DNA from: Nonomuraea aurantiaca | GTDB lineage: Bacteria > Actinomycetota > Actinomycetes > Streptosporangiales > Streptosporangiaceae | Assembly (NCBI RefSeq): GCF_020215705.1 | Contig: NZ_JAIWNB010000001.1 | Span: forward strand, 1,054,001 to 1,118,000 | DNA length: 64,000 nt | Reading direction: 5' to 3' | Shown: positions 41,845 to 53,900 of the stretch, in pieces | Position numbering within the stretch: position 1 is the stretch's first letter | Layout of the letters: the number at the start of each line of letters is the position of its first letter | The notes under the pieces: model-generated | The model's input: the letters and a program-made list of their open reading frames with translations, nothing else | Told to the model about the DNA's origin: nothing | Database searches by the model: none | Made by a program: the position numbers and the translations under genes

Positions 41845-44184
41845 TCAGGTGCAGTGGCTCCAGCCGGACTTCCAGGACGCGGTGCCCCACGAGCCGCCCC
41901 AGATCACGCACTTCTTGACGGCCGCCACCCGCACCGGGCCCGCGTAGGCGGTGAACTTGCCCGGGTTGCTGCCGCTGCCGCCGTTCTGTACCTGGAGGGT
42001 GGCGTTCATCGGGACCTTGCCGGGATACACCAGCTTGGACATCGTCACCACGCAGTTCTTGCCGTTGCCGTACAGCAGGTAGATCGTCGCGTTGCTGCCC
42101 AGCGCGTGGCTGTCGATCACCTTGAAGCCGGAGCCGCACACCGCCGTGGCGCTGAAGGTGTTCGGCTTGGGCGCGACGGTCGGCTTCACCGTTGGCTTCA
42201 CGGTCGGCTTCGTCGTGGGCTTCGTCGTGGGCTTGGTGCTCGGCTGGGGGTTCGGGTCGTCCGTGTTGTCCTCGGTGGGCGAGGTCTTGGGATCGGGGTC
42301 CGGGTCCACCATGTCGGTGCGCTTGGTCTTGGTGGGCTTGGGATCCGACTCCGGCTTGTGCGTCGTCGGCTTCGACGTCTGCGGGACCGTGGGGACGGTG
42401 ACCGGGACCTGGGTGCTCGGGTCCTGGATCACCTGCTCCTTGGTCTTGCTCTTGGTGGGCTCGGGCTCGCTCAGCGTCGGGACCGGCTGCGAGACGACCG
42501 GGCTGTCCTCCGTCAGGGGCGGCTCGACGGGCTGTCCGGCCCCTGAGCCGTCGGTGGGGGTGGCCTCGGAGGTGGTGCCGACGGCGACCACCTTCTGGAT
42601 GCCGCCGCTGTTGGCCTGCACGATCACCGCGCCGCCGACGACCAGCAGGGCCGCCGCGGCCGCGCCGGTCAGGGCGAAGGTCAGGGTACGACGCTGCTTC
42701 GCCGACCCGGCGTCCTGAGGTCCCTGCCCCGGCCCACCCGCACCGGGCCCACCCGCGCCCGGCCCACGACCGCCGGGGCCGCCAGGACCGTATGCCGGGC
42801 CGCCTGCGCCGAACGCCGGAGCGCCGCTCTGCGCCGGTATGCCGCCCATGGGCTGGCCTGGAGCGCCGCCCATCGGCTGTCCTGGAGCGCCGCCCATGGG
42901 CTGACCGGAAACGCCCGCCCCCTGGGCCATGGGGGCCTGTCGCGTCGGACCGCCGGGTGCTCCCTGCCCGCCGGCGGGCATTCCGGGGGCGGTCGGCGCG
43001 TTGCCGTGCGGCATGTTCTGACCGGTCGGGGGGTGGCCCTGGGGCATGCCGGACGTACCGGCCGAGGGGCCTGCCGCCGCCATGGGAGCTGGAGCGCCGC
43101 TCTTGGTCGCGCCGGGGAGCCCGAAGTGACTGGTCTGGCCGGTCGGACCCGTCTGGCCGGCAGGGCCCGTCTGACCGGGCTGAGGCGCGGCACTGGGCCG
43201 TATCCAGGGGCCGGGGTAGGAGTCCTGCGGGTTCGCTCCCGGCTGCGGCCCCGTACCGGTCTGGGCGCCCGCGACGGCACCCGTGTGAGCGCCAGGCTGG
43301 GCGCTCGCGACAGCGCCCGCTTGGGCGCCGCGCTGAGCACCCGTGGTCAGCGGGTCCACGGCCGCGGGCGGCGCCGGTTGCCCCGTGAGGTGCACGATCA
43401 GCTGGTCCGCGCTGGGCCGCTGCGACGGGTCCTTGGACAGGCACGCCGCCACCAGTTGTCCCAGCGCCCCCTCCATCTCGCCCAGCTCCGGCTCCTCGTT
43501 CAGGATCCGGTTCATCACCACGGGAATCGAGTCGGCGCCGAAGGCGGGCTTGCCCGTCGCCGCGAACACCATCGTGACGCCCCAGGCGAACACGTCCGCC
43601 GCCTCGGACACGGCAGCCCCGCTGAGCTGCTCGGGCGCCAGGTACGACGGCGTCCCCATGGCCATGCCCGTGGCCGTCGCCCCGGGGGAGTCCAGCGCTC
43701 GGGCGATGCCGAAGTCGATCACGACGGGGCCCTCGGGTCCCATGAGGACGTTCGCGGGCTTGAAGTCGCGGTGCAGGATCCCGGCCCGGTGGATGGCCGC
43801 CAGCGCGGTCGCCGTACTGATCGCGAGCCGCTCCAGCGCCGCTCCCCGGCGCGGGCCCTCGTTGATCACCAGCTGCCGGAGGGACGGCCCCGGTACGTAC
43901 TCGCTCACGATGTACGGCCGGCTGCCCTCGAGGTCGGCGTGCAGCACCGGAGCCGTACAGAACCTGGCCACCCGCTGCGCCACCGCGACCTCGCGCAGGA
44001 ATCTGCTCCTGGCGTCAGCGTCGGCCACCAGCGCGTTGTGCAGCAGCTTGACCGCCGCCTGCTCACCGCTGTCACTCTGGCCGAGGTACACGACTCCCTG
44101 GCCGCCCTCACCTAGCCGGGCGACGAGGTCGTAGGCCCCCAGCCGCCGCGGGTCGTCCGCCGCCAGCGGCTGGTGCTGATTCAC
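41845..44184 (-). CDS. Transmembrane serine/threonine protein kinase
   Basis: 779 residues. Kinase domain ~15-270: GEGGQGVVY, K46 in AAVKLL, HRDFKPANV (138-146), DFG (157-159), GTPSYLAPEQ. A long Pro/Gly/Ala/Gln-rich linker (with three GQPMGGAP-type octads) leads to one membrane helix near 498-522, then a Thr/Pro/Lys spacer (repeated KPT) and an extracellular ~100-residue domain with four Cys (AVCGSGF, KNCVVTM, KKCVIWGG, SHCT). PknB-like topology but no PASTA repeats, so the external ligand differs. The C-terminal domain has no family name I recognise. Confidence 0.92.
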   Translation of the reverse strand: MNQHQPLAADDPRRLGAYDLVARLGEGGQGVVYLGQSDSGEQAAVKLLHNALVADADARSRFLREVAVAQRVARFCTAPVLHADLEGSRPYIVSEYVPGPSLRQLVINEGPRRGAALERLAISTATALAAIHRAGILHRDFKPANVLMGPEGPVVIDFGIARALDSPGATATGMAMGTPSYLAPEQLSGAAVSEAADVFAWGVTMVFAATGKPAFGADSIPVVMNRILNEEPELGEMEGALGQLVAACLSKDPSQRPSADQLIVHLTGQPAPPAAVDPLTTGAQRGAQAGAVASAQPGAHTGAVAGAQTGTGPQPGANPQDSYPGPWIRPSAAPQPGQTGPAGQTGPTGQTSHFGLPGATKSGAPAPMAAAGPSAGTSGMPQGHPPTGQNMPHGNAPTAPGMPAGGQGAPGGPTRQAPMAQGAGVSGQPMGGAPGQPMGGAPGQPMGGIPAQSGAPAFGAGGPAYGPGGPGGRGPGAGGPGAGGPGQGPQDAGSAKQRRTLTFALTGAAAAALLVVGGAVIVQANSGGIQKVVAVGTTSEATPTDGSGAGQPVEPPLTEDSPVVSQPVPTLSEPEPTKSKTKEQVIQDPSTQVPVTVPTVPQTSKPTTHKPESDPKPTKTKRTDMVDPDPDPKTSPTEDNTDDPNPQPSTKPTTKPTTKPTVKPTVKPTVAPKPNTFSATAVCGSGFKVIDSHALGSNATIYLLYGNGKNCVVTMSKLVYPGKVPMNATLQVQNGGSGSNPGKFTAYAGPVRVAAVKKCVIWGGSWGTASWKSGWSHCT

Positions 44185-44357
44185 GCCGTACCCCCAAGAC
44201 CACGCACAACAAATCGACAGATGGTGCGAAACGCTACCAGCGTGACCCTTGGGGCGTGGCCCGGACCTGTCAGATGTTTCACCTTTTGACGCAGAATGTC
44301 AGCGTTTCGGGGCAGGTCGTGTCCACATTGACCGGACTAGGTCACGGCTTGGTGAAC

Positions 44358-45719
44358 TCAGATCGCCTTGCCCGGATTGAGCAGGCCAAGCGGGTCGAAG
44401 ACGGCCTTGATGCCCTGCTGCATCTCCTGCGCCACCGGTCCGAACTCCAGGCCGAGCCAGCGCCGCTTGAGGAGGCCGACACCGTGCTCGCCGGTCAGCG
44501 TGCCACCGAGCCCCAGAGCGTGCTTGAACACCTCGTCCGCCGCCGCCCACACCTCGGGCGGCGGCTCGGCCATGCCGTGCTCGAAGATGAAGACCGGGTG
44601 CAGGTTGCCGTCACCGGCGTGCGCGACCGTGGCGATCTTCACGCCGTGCCGTACGGCGGCGGCCTCGATCGCCATGATCATGTCAGGCAGCACCGAACGC
44701 GGCACGCACACGTCCTCCACCAGGCACGCGCCCATACGCTCCTTGGCGTCGTAGGCCATCCTGCGCAGCCCGATCAGCTCCTCGGTCTCCTGCGGGCTGG
44801 AGGAGACCGCCACGAACGACGCGCCGTTGTCGACGCACAGCTGCTCCATGCGCTTGACGACCGACTCGCTGTCCGACGCGTCGGACTGGCCGATCAGCAT
44901 GGCGATCGTGCTCGTCTCCAGGCCGATGTTGCGCCAGTCGTCGATGGCCTCCAGCGTCGCCCGATCGAGCAGCTCCATCAGCGACGGCTGGCACCCGGCG
45001 GCCATGATCGCCGACACGGCCGCACCCGCGTCGCGCAGCGAGCCGAACTCCGCCGCGAACGTCGCCGGCGGCTTGTCCGGTGCCCTGCGCAGCCGTACCG
45101 TCGCCGAGGTGATCACGCCGAGCGTGCCTTCCGAGCCGACGAACAGGCCGGTCAGGTCGTACCCGGTGACGCCCTTCATGGTGCGGCGGCCCGTCTCGAG
45201 GATCCGGCCGTCGGCCAGCACCACCTCCAGGCCGAGCGCGGAGTCGCGGGTCACGCCGTACTTCACGCAGCGCAGCCCGCCCGCGTTGGTGGCCAGGTTG
45301 CCGCCGATCGTGGAGATCTCGTACGACGACGGGTCGGGCGCGTACATCAGCCCGTGCTCCCTGGCCGCCCGGTCGAGGTCGGCGGTGATCACCCCGGGCT
45401 CGACCACGGCGATCTCGTCGGCGGGGGAGAGCTCCTTGATCGCCGTCATCCTGGCCACGGAGAGGATCACCGATCCGTCGCCGGCGGTGGCGGCGCCGGC
45501 CAGCCCCGTACCGCCGCCGCGCGGCACCACGGGCACCCGATGCTCGGTCGCCCACTTGAGCGTCGTCACCACATCGTCACGCGATGTGGCGAGCACCGCG
45601 CCCAGCGGTTTGCCCGGCTCCAGGAACGTACGGTCGCGTGCGTAGGAGTCGATGACGTCGGGGTCGGTCAGGACGCGGCCCTCAGGCAGGGCGTTCACCA
45701 AGGCATCAATGGGTCTCAC
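44358..45719 (-). CDS. FAD-linked oxidase, GlcD/D-lactate dehydrogenase type
   Basis: 453 residues. FAD-binding PCMH domain: VVPRGGGTGLAGAA, PDPSSYEISTIGGNLATNAGG, GYDLTGLFVGSEGTLG. The C-terminal domain has HAGDGNLHP (metal-binding His) and the end motif GGTLTGEHGVGLLKR, FDPLGLLNPGK. Oxidises a 2-hydroxy acid such as glycolate or D-lactate. GTG start. It stands alone, without the GlcE/GlcF subunits, so a single-subunit enzyme is likely. Confidence 0.92.
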   Translation of the reverse strand: MRPIDALVNALPEGRVLTDPDVIDSYARDRTFLEPGKPLGAVLATSRDDVVTTLKWATEHRVPVVPRGGGTGLAGAATAGDGSVILSVARMTAIKELSPADEIAVVEPGVITADLDRAAREHGLMYAPDPSSYEISTIGGNLATNAGGLRCVKYGVTRDSALGLEVVLADGRILETGRRTMKGVTGYDLTGLFVGSEGTLGVITSATVRLRRAPDKPPATFAAEFGSLRDAGAAVSAIMAAGCQPSLMELLDRATLEAIDDWRNIGLETSTIAMLIGQSDASDSESVVKRMEQLCVDNGASFVAVSSSPQETEELIGLRRMAYDAKERMGACLVEDVCVPRSVLPDMIMAIEAAAVRHGVKIATVAHAGDGNLHPVFIFEHGMAEPPPEVWAAADEVFKHALGLGGTLTGEHGVGLLKRRWLGLEFGPVAQEMQQGIKAVFDPLGLLNPGKAI

Positions 45720-45772
45720 AAGGGAAACCTTACGGTTTGCGCCGACCGCGGCTAAAGGCCAGACTGCCCAAG

Positions 45773-46348
45773 GTGGAAGTCACGTGTCCGGTATGCAGCC
45801 AGTCTGACCAGGTCTCCGCAGTCCCGGGAGTGGTGGCGGCGGGCACCACGTACCGGATCGGCCGCGCCCGGATGGCCGCCACGCGCGACATCGTGGACCT
45901 GCCGACGGCGGCCTCGCTGGGCGCCTCGAAACACCTCATGAGCCGTACGCAGCTGGCGGTCTGGCTGTCGTTCCCCAGCCGCCACTACACGGCGTGGACC
46001 AGGAACCAGGGCTACATCCTGCTCGGCGTCGCCGCCCTGGTCCACCTGGTGACCGCGCTGGTGATCGCGATGGGCAAGGACGCGAACTGGACCGAGGTAC
46101 TGCTCGCGCCCTTCTGCCTGACCGGGTTGTTCTGGGGGTTCGGGCTGCTGTTCGTGCTGGGGTCGTACGGGGCACGCAAACGGGACACGGCGGAGGCCCC
46201 GGCTCGGGTACAGGCGCTCGCCGTGTGGGAGAAGCTGTGTTACTGCCCGCGGGACAACGTGGTGTTCGAGCCGGGGGTCGGGGTGTCGTTCCACCCGAGC
46301 GAGACCCGCGAGTACATCTTCGGCTTCCGCCAGACCCGCACCACCTAG
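45773..46348 (+). CDS. Small membrane protein with zinc-ribbon-like N-terminus
   Basis: 191 residues from a GTG immediately before the CPVC motif. Two cysteine pairs, TCPVC near the start and CYCPRD near residue 168, could bind a metal. Two membrane helices lie at about 90-145 (ILLGVAALVHLVTALVIAM and APFCLTGLFWGFGLLFVLG). No recognised family. Divergent from the FAD-linked oxidase and convergent with the aminotransferase. Confidence 0.7.
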   Translation: MEVTCPVCSQSDQVSAVPGVVAAGTTYRIGRARMAATRDIVDLPTAASLGASKHLMSRTQLAVWLSFPSRHYTAWTRNQGYILLGVAALVHLVTALVIAMGKDANWTEVLLAPFCLTGLFWGFGLLFVLGSYGARKRDTAEAPARVQALAVWEKLCYCPRDNVVFEPGVGVSFHPSETREYIFGFRQTRTT

Positions 46349-46354
46349 CCCCGC

Positions 46355-46388
46355 GCTTCCGGTACGGCGGGCAGGCCGTACCGGAAGC
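46355..46388. terminator. Bidirectional terminator between convergent genes
   Basis: GCTTCCGGTACGGC and GCCGTACCGGAAGC form a perfect 14-bp stem with a 6-base loop, six bases after the membrane-protein stop and eight bases before the end of the convergent aminotransferase gene. No long T tract, as is common in actinomycetes. Confidence 0.8.
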
Positions 46389-46396
46389 CGCAGGTG

Positions 46397-47602
46397 TCAG
46401 GCGCGCTCTTCGGCCACCGCGCGGACGCAGACGGCCAGGCCCATGATGGCCTGCTCCAGCTCATCCAGATCAGGATAAGTGGGTGCGATCCGGATCGTCC
46501 GGTCGTCGGGGTCCTGGCCGTAGGGGTGGGTGGCCCCGGCAGGGGTCAGCGCGATCCCGGCCGCCTTGGCCCTGGCCACGACCTCACCGGCATGCGACAC
46601 CTCGAGGCTGATGAAGTAGCCGCCCTGCGGGCTCGTCCAGGTGCCGAGGTCGCCGAGCTCCTTGGCCAGCACCCGGTCGACCAGCTCGAACTTGGGCCAC
46701 ACCAGCTCGGCGTGCTTGCGCATGTGCGCGGCCACCCCGTCGGCGTCCTTCAGGAACTCGACGTGCCGGAGCTGGTTGAGCTTGTCGGGCCCGATGGACT
46801 GCTTGGCGGTGTTGGCCAGGAACCACTTGACGTTCGCGGGCGAGGCCCCGAAGAACGACACGCCACTGCCCGCCAGCGTCACCTTGGACGTGGACCCGAA
46901 CACGAAGGCCCGGTCGGCGTTGCCGTACTCAGCGCACAGGGCCAGCAGGTCGGCCAGCTCGGCGTGGGTGTCGGTGAGGTGGTGAACCGCATAGGCGTTA
47001 TCCCAGAAAATCCTGAAATCAGACGCCGCAGTAGCCATGGCGGCCAGCCGCCGCACGGTCTCGTCGCTGTAGGTGACACCGGACGGGTTGCTGTACTTCG
47101 GCACACACCAGATGCCCTTGACACTCGCGTCCTCGGCGACCAGCCGCTCGACGACGTCCATGTCGGGCCCTTCGCCGTTCATCGGCACGGGCGCCATCTT
47201 GATCCCGAACCGCTCACAGATCGTGAAATGCCGGTCATACCCCGGCACCGGGCACAGGAACGTGATCTCCGGCTCCTCCACCCACCGCCGCTCGGCCCCG
47301 GGCACCTTGGTGAGCAGCGCGTGCACGATCGTGTCGTGCATCACGGCAAGACTGGAGTTGCCCCCGACGACCAACTGCTCGGCCGGCACCTGCAGCAACG
47401 GCCCGAACAGCTCCCGCAGCTCGCTGAGCCCCTGCAGGTTGCCGTAGTTACGCCCGTCGGTGCCGTCGGCCGCCTTGTAGGACGTCGGCAGTTTGAGCAG
47501 GTCATTGGCGAGATCCAGCTGTCGCGGCGACGGCTTCCCCCGGGTCAGGTCGAGCGAAAGGCCACGCTGGACGAGTTCGGCGTAGTCGCGCTGAGCGTTC
47601 AC
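46397..47602 (-). CDS. PLP-dependent aminotransferase (aspartate aminotransferase-like)
   Basis: 401 residues. GTG start with GGAGGAG upstream. Fold-type I features: RNYGNLQGLSELRELF, GNSSLAVMHD, CPVPGYDRHF, WCVPKYSNPSG, and the PLP lysine K240 in GSTSKVTLAGSG. The pattern matches the short-subunit class once called alanine/aspartate aminotransferase of the PF12897 type. Probably interconverts Asp/Ala and 2-oxo acids. Confidence 0.9.
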   Translation of the reverse strand: MNAQRDYAELVQRGLSLDLTRGKPSPRQLDLANDLLKLPTSYKAADGTDGRNYGNLQGLSELRELFGPLLQVPAEQLVVGGNSSLAVMHDTIVHALLTKVPGAERRWVEEPEITFLCPVPGYDRHFTICERFGIKMAPVPMNGEGPDMDVVERLVAEDASVKGIWCVPKYSNPSGVTYSDETVRRLAAMATAASDFRIFWDNAYAVHHLTDTHAELADLLALCAEYGNADRAFVFGSTSKVTLAGSGVSFFGASPANVKWFLANTAKQSIGPDKLNQLRHVEFLKDADGVAAHMRKHAELVWPKFELVDRVLAKELGDLGTWTSPQGGYFISLEVSHAGEVVARAKAAGIALTPAGATHPYGQDPDDRTIRIAPTYPDLDELEQAIMGLAVCVRAVAEERA

Positions 47603-47761
47603 TGGATCTACTCCTCCGATCGGGTCGGATACGAAGGATAGAAGACGCACGGCCCTGAGCAGGAATCGGTCCGCCATGTGGATGGCCGGTCGGGCAGGCA
47701 GGACCACGCACTTGGAGGACGCGGCTGCGGGAAGCTGCCACGAAGCCGGACGAATGAAGCG

Positions 47762-47950
47762 GTAAGTCGCACTCCGTCATGTTTGATCACTTAAATAGAT
47801 CTTGTGCGCCCTTTATGCCGAGCTTACGCTTTGTCCGTTTGCAGTCATGCTCCGAGTCGCACGAGCTAGGGACCTTCGGGTCGGGGTCGTGGGGGTGGGG
47901 CTTCGTCCGGCGCTTTTGGGCGCCCTGCGTGGTTCGGAGTGTGACGGCGT
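47762..47950 (+). promoter_or_regulatory. Conserved leader of RHS gene 2
   Basis: Homologous to 11489-11679. Shared blocks: GGTAAGTCGCA, GATCTTGTG, AGCTTACGCTTTG, CTTCGTCCGGCGC and GGAGTGTGACGGCGT before the ATG. A hairpin GGCGC-n6-GCGCC (47909-47924) stands where the other copy has GCCGC-AAG-GCGGC. From the aminotransferase start (47602) to 47761 I see no other feature. Confidence 0.65.
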
Positions 47951-50900
47951 ATGCGCCGCTTGCTGGCATGGGCTCATTCTGCTCGTTTCAGGTTCGGCCT
48001 TGTGTTTTTGACCTTGGTGGCGACTCTGCCGGGTCTTCTGGCTTTGCAGCCGCAGCCGGTGGCCGCTGCTTCCGCGAACGCTGTTTCGGCTTTCGGAAGC
48101 GTGCCTGATACGCCGAAGCAGATGTCAGGTTCTGCTGGCGGTTTGCCGTCGCTTGTGTCTGCTGAGGCGACGAAGGCGAAGGTGGATCCGGGTACGCCGA
48201 AGGCGAAGATCGCGGTCCCGAAGAAGGCGTTGCCGAGGGAGGTGCGGGAGGGGGTAGTCCGCACCAAGCAGGCCGGTCCGCTGGCGTCGTCATTGATCCG
48301 TGGGGCGGCGCCGGTCGCGGCGGCTGGTCCGCCATGTGGCTCGTATTCGCCGTGGCAGCGGTCCGTGTACGTGGCGTACGGCACGTATGTGGCGTCGGGT
48401 CAGCGTATTTGGAAAGCCATTCAGAACATTCCTGCCAACCTCAATATCTATCCTCCTGAGGAGCAGGGGACCGGCTGGTTGCTGATCGGGGATTGTCCCA
48501 AGCCGCCGCCGCCCACGGTGACGTCGATGTCTCCCGACAATGGCATCCAGTTGATGACCACGGAGCCGACGTTGACTGTTCAGGCCACGACGTGGCCGGG
48601 GGGCTCGATCGGATACTCGTTCGAGGTTTGCGAGAGCCCTTCCATGACGGGTTGCGTGAGGGAATATCCTTTCGACAACAGTTGGACGGTTCCCAAGGAC
48701 ACGTTGGGGTGGGGCCGTCAGTACTGGTGGCGGGCGCTGGTCAGTGACGCGTCGACGATCGGCGGGTCGAGCGGGTATTCGCCGACGTACACCTTCGTCA
48801 TCGGTGTGCGTCAGCCGACGATCACCTCGCAGTTGTCGGTGCGGGGTGTTAACGGCCAGGAGTTCAATCAGCAGTCCGGTAACTACACCACGACGTTCAC
48901 TGATGCGCAGGTGGCTGTGGCGGGGCCGCCGCTGTCGGTGGTGCGTGCGTACAACAGCATGGACCCGCGCCGTGACGGTGCGTTTGGCGCTGGTTGGTCG
49001 ACGCGCTGGGACATGCGGATCGTGGCGGAGAGTGTGCGCGCGCGTGACGCCGCGCTGGTGACCTATCCGGATGGTCGTCAGGTGCGCTTCGCGAAGAAGG
49101 ATGACGGGACGTATCAGCCGCCGCCGGGCATGTACGCGACCCTGGCCAAGAACGCTGACGGCAGTTGGCGGTTGATGGACAAGTCGTCTACCTCGTATCT
49201 GTTCGATGTCGGCGGGCGCTTGCTGAAGGTGAGTGACAGCAGGGGCCGTAGCCAGGAGTTGACGTATGGGACGGACGGCAAGCTGGGCAAGGTGAGCGCG
49301 CCTGGAGGCAGGTCGCTGACGTTCTCCTGGAGCGGCGCGCATGTCACCACCGTCTCGACGGACGCGGTGGACGGCAAGGTTCTGAGCTGGGCGTACTCCT
49401 ACAACGGCGACATGCTGGAGAAGGTGTGTGACCCGAGTACGGCCTGCACGCTCTACCAGCTCAACCCGGGGTCGCTGTATCGCAGTACGGTGCTCGATTC
49501 TGACCCGATGGGCTATTGGCGGCTGGGCGAAGGCACCGGATCGACCTCGAAGAACCTCGGCTGGCAGGGCGGGGACGCCCACTACAACATCGACTACACC
49601 CTCGCCAAGCCGGGCGCCCTGGCGGGCACCACGGACACCGCGGTGCAGATCGCCGCCTCCAGTACTCCGAATATCAACTTGTCTTCCGATGCCATTTCGC
49701 GGATCGGGGCGTGGGGGTCGGTGGAGACCTGGTTCAAGACCACCGCCACCGGCACGCTGATGACCACCGGGTATGGATTCCTCCGCGAGCCGCATCCGTT
49801 GTTGGAGGTGACGGCTGCGGGCAAGCTGTCGGCCGCCTACCAGGAAAACTCCACCCCGATTGTCACCAGCGCGTCGGTCAAGGACGGCTTGTGGCACCAC
49901 GCGGTGGTCACCGTCGGTGGCAAGGTGCAGACCCTGTATGTGGACGGCCAGCCAGCCGGGACGGTGACCGAAACCCTCGCCGGCTTCTCCGATGATGAGG
50001 CGCTGGACATCGGTGGCGGGATCGCCGCCACCGTCGATGAGACCGCGGTTTATGATCGGCCGTTGTCGGCGGTGGAGGTGGCCCGCCATTACGCGGCTCG
50101 TGTGGCGGCGCCGCACGAACTAATCAAGGTCACCCTGCCGTCGGGCCGGGTCTGGGCCGCTAACATCTACGACTCCTCCACTGAGCGGATCAAGACCCAC
50201 ACCGACCAGCACGGCGGCACCTGGCAACTGGCCGAGCCGACCCTCGACCGTACGGCGGGCACCTCGACGGTCGTAGTGACCGATCCGAAGAATGAGAAGC
50301 TGACGGCCGTTCACGACGTCTGGCGCGGCTACCGGCTGATCTCCAGGACCGACCAACTTGGCAAGAAGACGACCTACGACTATGACACCGGCGGCTTCCT
50401 GTCGGAAATGACCGACGCGAACAACAACACCACGACCTGGTACAACGACAAGCGCGGGAACACGCTCTCCACCGGCACGTGTCGTACGGACAGCAGCTGC
50501 CAGGTCGCCTACATGCAGTTCTACTTCAACAAGGACGACCAGTTCGACGCGCGAAATGACCGTGTGTTGAAGGTGCGCGACGCCCGCTCATCGGGCTCTG
50601 CCGACAACACCTACGCCACCAGCTACGAGTACAACCAGTACGGCGAGCAAACTAAGGAGACGACACCGACTACGACCGACTTCCCCAGCGGCCGGTCGAC
50701 GGTTATCGCCTACACCGACGGCAGCGAGCCCGCAGTCGGTGGGGGAGTGACACCGGCTGGGCTGGTGAAATCGTGGACCGATGCTCGGGGTAACTCGGGC
50801 ACGAACCGCTACACCGCCGCCGGTGATCTCGCCCAGCAGACCCAGCCGGAAGGATTGGTCGTCAACTCCGCCTTCGACGTCCTGGGCCGGATGAAGAGCC

Positions 50901-53900
50901 GAACCGAGGTATCTGCGGCACAGCCCGGCGGGGTTACGACCACCTACACCTATGACGATCTAGGTCGGCTGGTCACCGAGACCGGCGCGGGGGTCAAGAA
51001 CGAGGTCACCGACGTCACCCACACGGCGCAGACGGTCTATGCCTATGACCCGGACGGCAACGTGCTGTCCCAGACCGACAAGGACCTGACCGGCGGCGAC
51101 CCGGACCGGACCACTTCCTATACCTATGACGGCCACGGCCGAGAAGACACCGCCACTGGGCCGGAAGGCGGAGTGACCCGGACTACCTGGGACGAAATAG
51201 GCGCTCGCACCACCGTCACCGACGAGCTGGGCTCGATCACCGGCTTCACTTACACCAAACGCGGCGAATTGGCGACGCGCGCGCTGAAAAATTGGACCGG
51301 CAGCCCCGTCGCCCCCATCCCCGCCAAAGAGATCACCCTCGAGTCGTTCTCCTACGACCCGGCCGGACGCCTGGCCGGACGTACGGACGCGATGGGTCGC
51401 ATAACCACCTACAACTACTTCGACGACGACCTGCTCTCCGAGGTGATCGCCGATGACGTCAAGCTGAACGGCTCCACCACGACCAAGGATGTGGTCGTCG
51501 AGGCCAACACGTACGACAACGCTGGGAACCGCACCCAGCAAGTACTCGGCGGCACGACGACCCGAACCGACTACGTCTACGACGCCGCCAGCCGCCTGAC
51601 ATCGGAAACTCTCGACCCGGCCAAACTCGGACGCAAGACGACATACGGCTACGACGCCAACGACAACGTCATCACCACCAAGAGCACCGCCACGGGCACG
51701 ACCAGGGTCGAAACCAGCGAGTTCGCCTACAACAAGGAGAACTACCCCACCCGCCGCACGGTCAAGAACGACAGTCAGGACCTGACCACGACGTGGAAGG
51801 TCGACGACCGTGGACTGGTGGTGGAGGCGGTCGACGGACGCGGCAACCTGTCCGGTGCCGACCCGGCCGCCTACACCGCCAGCATGCGCTACGACCTGGC
51901 CGGTCAGTTGGTCGAGGCCACGTCACCACCCGTACAGATCGACAAGGCGGGCACCACTCAGCAAAAGCGGGTCACCACTCGCTTCGGTTATGACAACGCT
52001 GGCCGCCAGACCCACGGCGTTGACGGCGAAGGCCGCATCACCACCTCCGGCTTCGACCGGGTCGGACGCTTGACCTCAGTGACCGGCGCGCCGTACACCC
52101 CGCCCGGCGGCAGCACCCTCGTCCCCAAGACCACCTACGGCTACGATCCGGCTGGCCGCCTGGTCAAGACCACAGACCCGCGCAATCAAGTCACCACCGT
52201 CGAATACGACGCGCTCGGCAACCCGGTCCGCCGCACCGACCCGCCCCCCGCCGCAGGCCAACCCGCCGGGCAGTGGATCTCGCAGTACGACCTGCTGGGC
52301 GAGGAACTGGCCGCGATCGACCCCACTGGGGCGCGCAACGAGGCCACCTACGACGACCTCGGTCGCCAGATCACCCAGACCACCGTCGAACGCAAGCCAA
52401 CCACTGCGGCATACACCACCAAACTGGAATACAACGACGCTGGCGACCCCACCAAGGTTACCCTGCCCACCACCAAGACCATCGGCTACACGGTAAACGC
52501 CGCTGGACAGGTCATTACCAAAACAGACCCGCTCAACCACACCACCACCTACGCCTACGACCTTGCTGGCCGTCCGGCCAAGGTCACCAACGCGCTTGGC
52601 AACGCGATGAGCGCCGACTACGACCCGGCCGGTCGCCTGACCAGTCTGAAGAACCTGGACAGCGCCGGTGCGACGGTCAAGTCCAAGGGGTTCAGCTACG
52701 ACGCCGCCGACAACCTCACCCAGATCACCTCCGGTGAGGGCCACATCACCCGGCGCACCTTCGACGCCACCGACCTGCTCACCCAGCTCGTCGAACCGGT
52801 CTCGGCCACCGACTCGATCATCACCAGCTTCGGCTACGACGCCACCGGCGCCCGCACCCGCCTGACCGACGGCCGCGGCAACTCCACCTGGACCGGCTAC
52901 AACACCCTCGGCCTGATCGAGACGCTGACCGAGCCCGCCACCACCGCCCACCCCGACCTGGCCGACCGCACCTGGACCCACGTCTACGACGTCGCAGGCA
53001 ACGAGACCGCGCTCATCCAGCCCGGCGGCGTCCGCCTCGATCGGGAGTACGACCAGCTCAACCGGGTCACCAAGGTCAGCGGCTCGGGTGCCGGCATCGT
53101 GACTCCCGACAAGACCTACGGCTACGACCTGGCAGACCGCGTCACCACGGTCAGTGACCAGACCCTCGAATACAACGACCGCAGCCTGCTCACCGAGGTC
53201 ACCGGCCCGTCAGGTTCGAGTTCGTTCGCCTACGACAACCTGGGCAACCCCACCCAGCGCATCGACTCCACCGGCACCACCACCTACACCTGGGACAATG
53301 GCAGCCGCCTCAGGACGGTTGTCGACCCGGTCAGCGGCCGCACCAACACCTACGACTACGACAACGCCGACCGCCTGACCACCATCAGTTCCACTAACCC
53401 GGTCAACACCCAGAGCTACACCTACGACGACGCCGACCGCCTCAAAACCCACACCCTCAAGAACAGCACTGGCGGCCAACTCGCGAAGATCACCTACGGC
53501 TGGGACAAGGACGACAACCTCACCAGCAAGATCACCGCAGGGACGGCAGGCGCCGGCAACAACACCTACGGCTACGACCACGCCGGCCGCCTCACCTCCT
53601 GGACCGGCCCGGACGGCACCACCACCGCCTATGAGTGGGACAAGTCCGGCAACCGCACCAAGGCGGGCAACAAGACCTACACCTACGACCAGCGCAACCG
53701 CCTGACCAGCGGCGACGGCACCGACTACACCTACACCCCGCGCGGCACCCTTGCCACTGAGACCAAGAACGGCACCACCCGGAACCTCACGTTTGACGCC
53801 TTCGACCGGCTCATCAACGACGGCGACACCGCCTACACCTACGACGCCTTCGACCGCATGGCCACTCGCCAAAAGTCCGGCGGCGGCCAGCAACGCTTCG

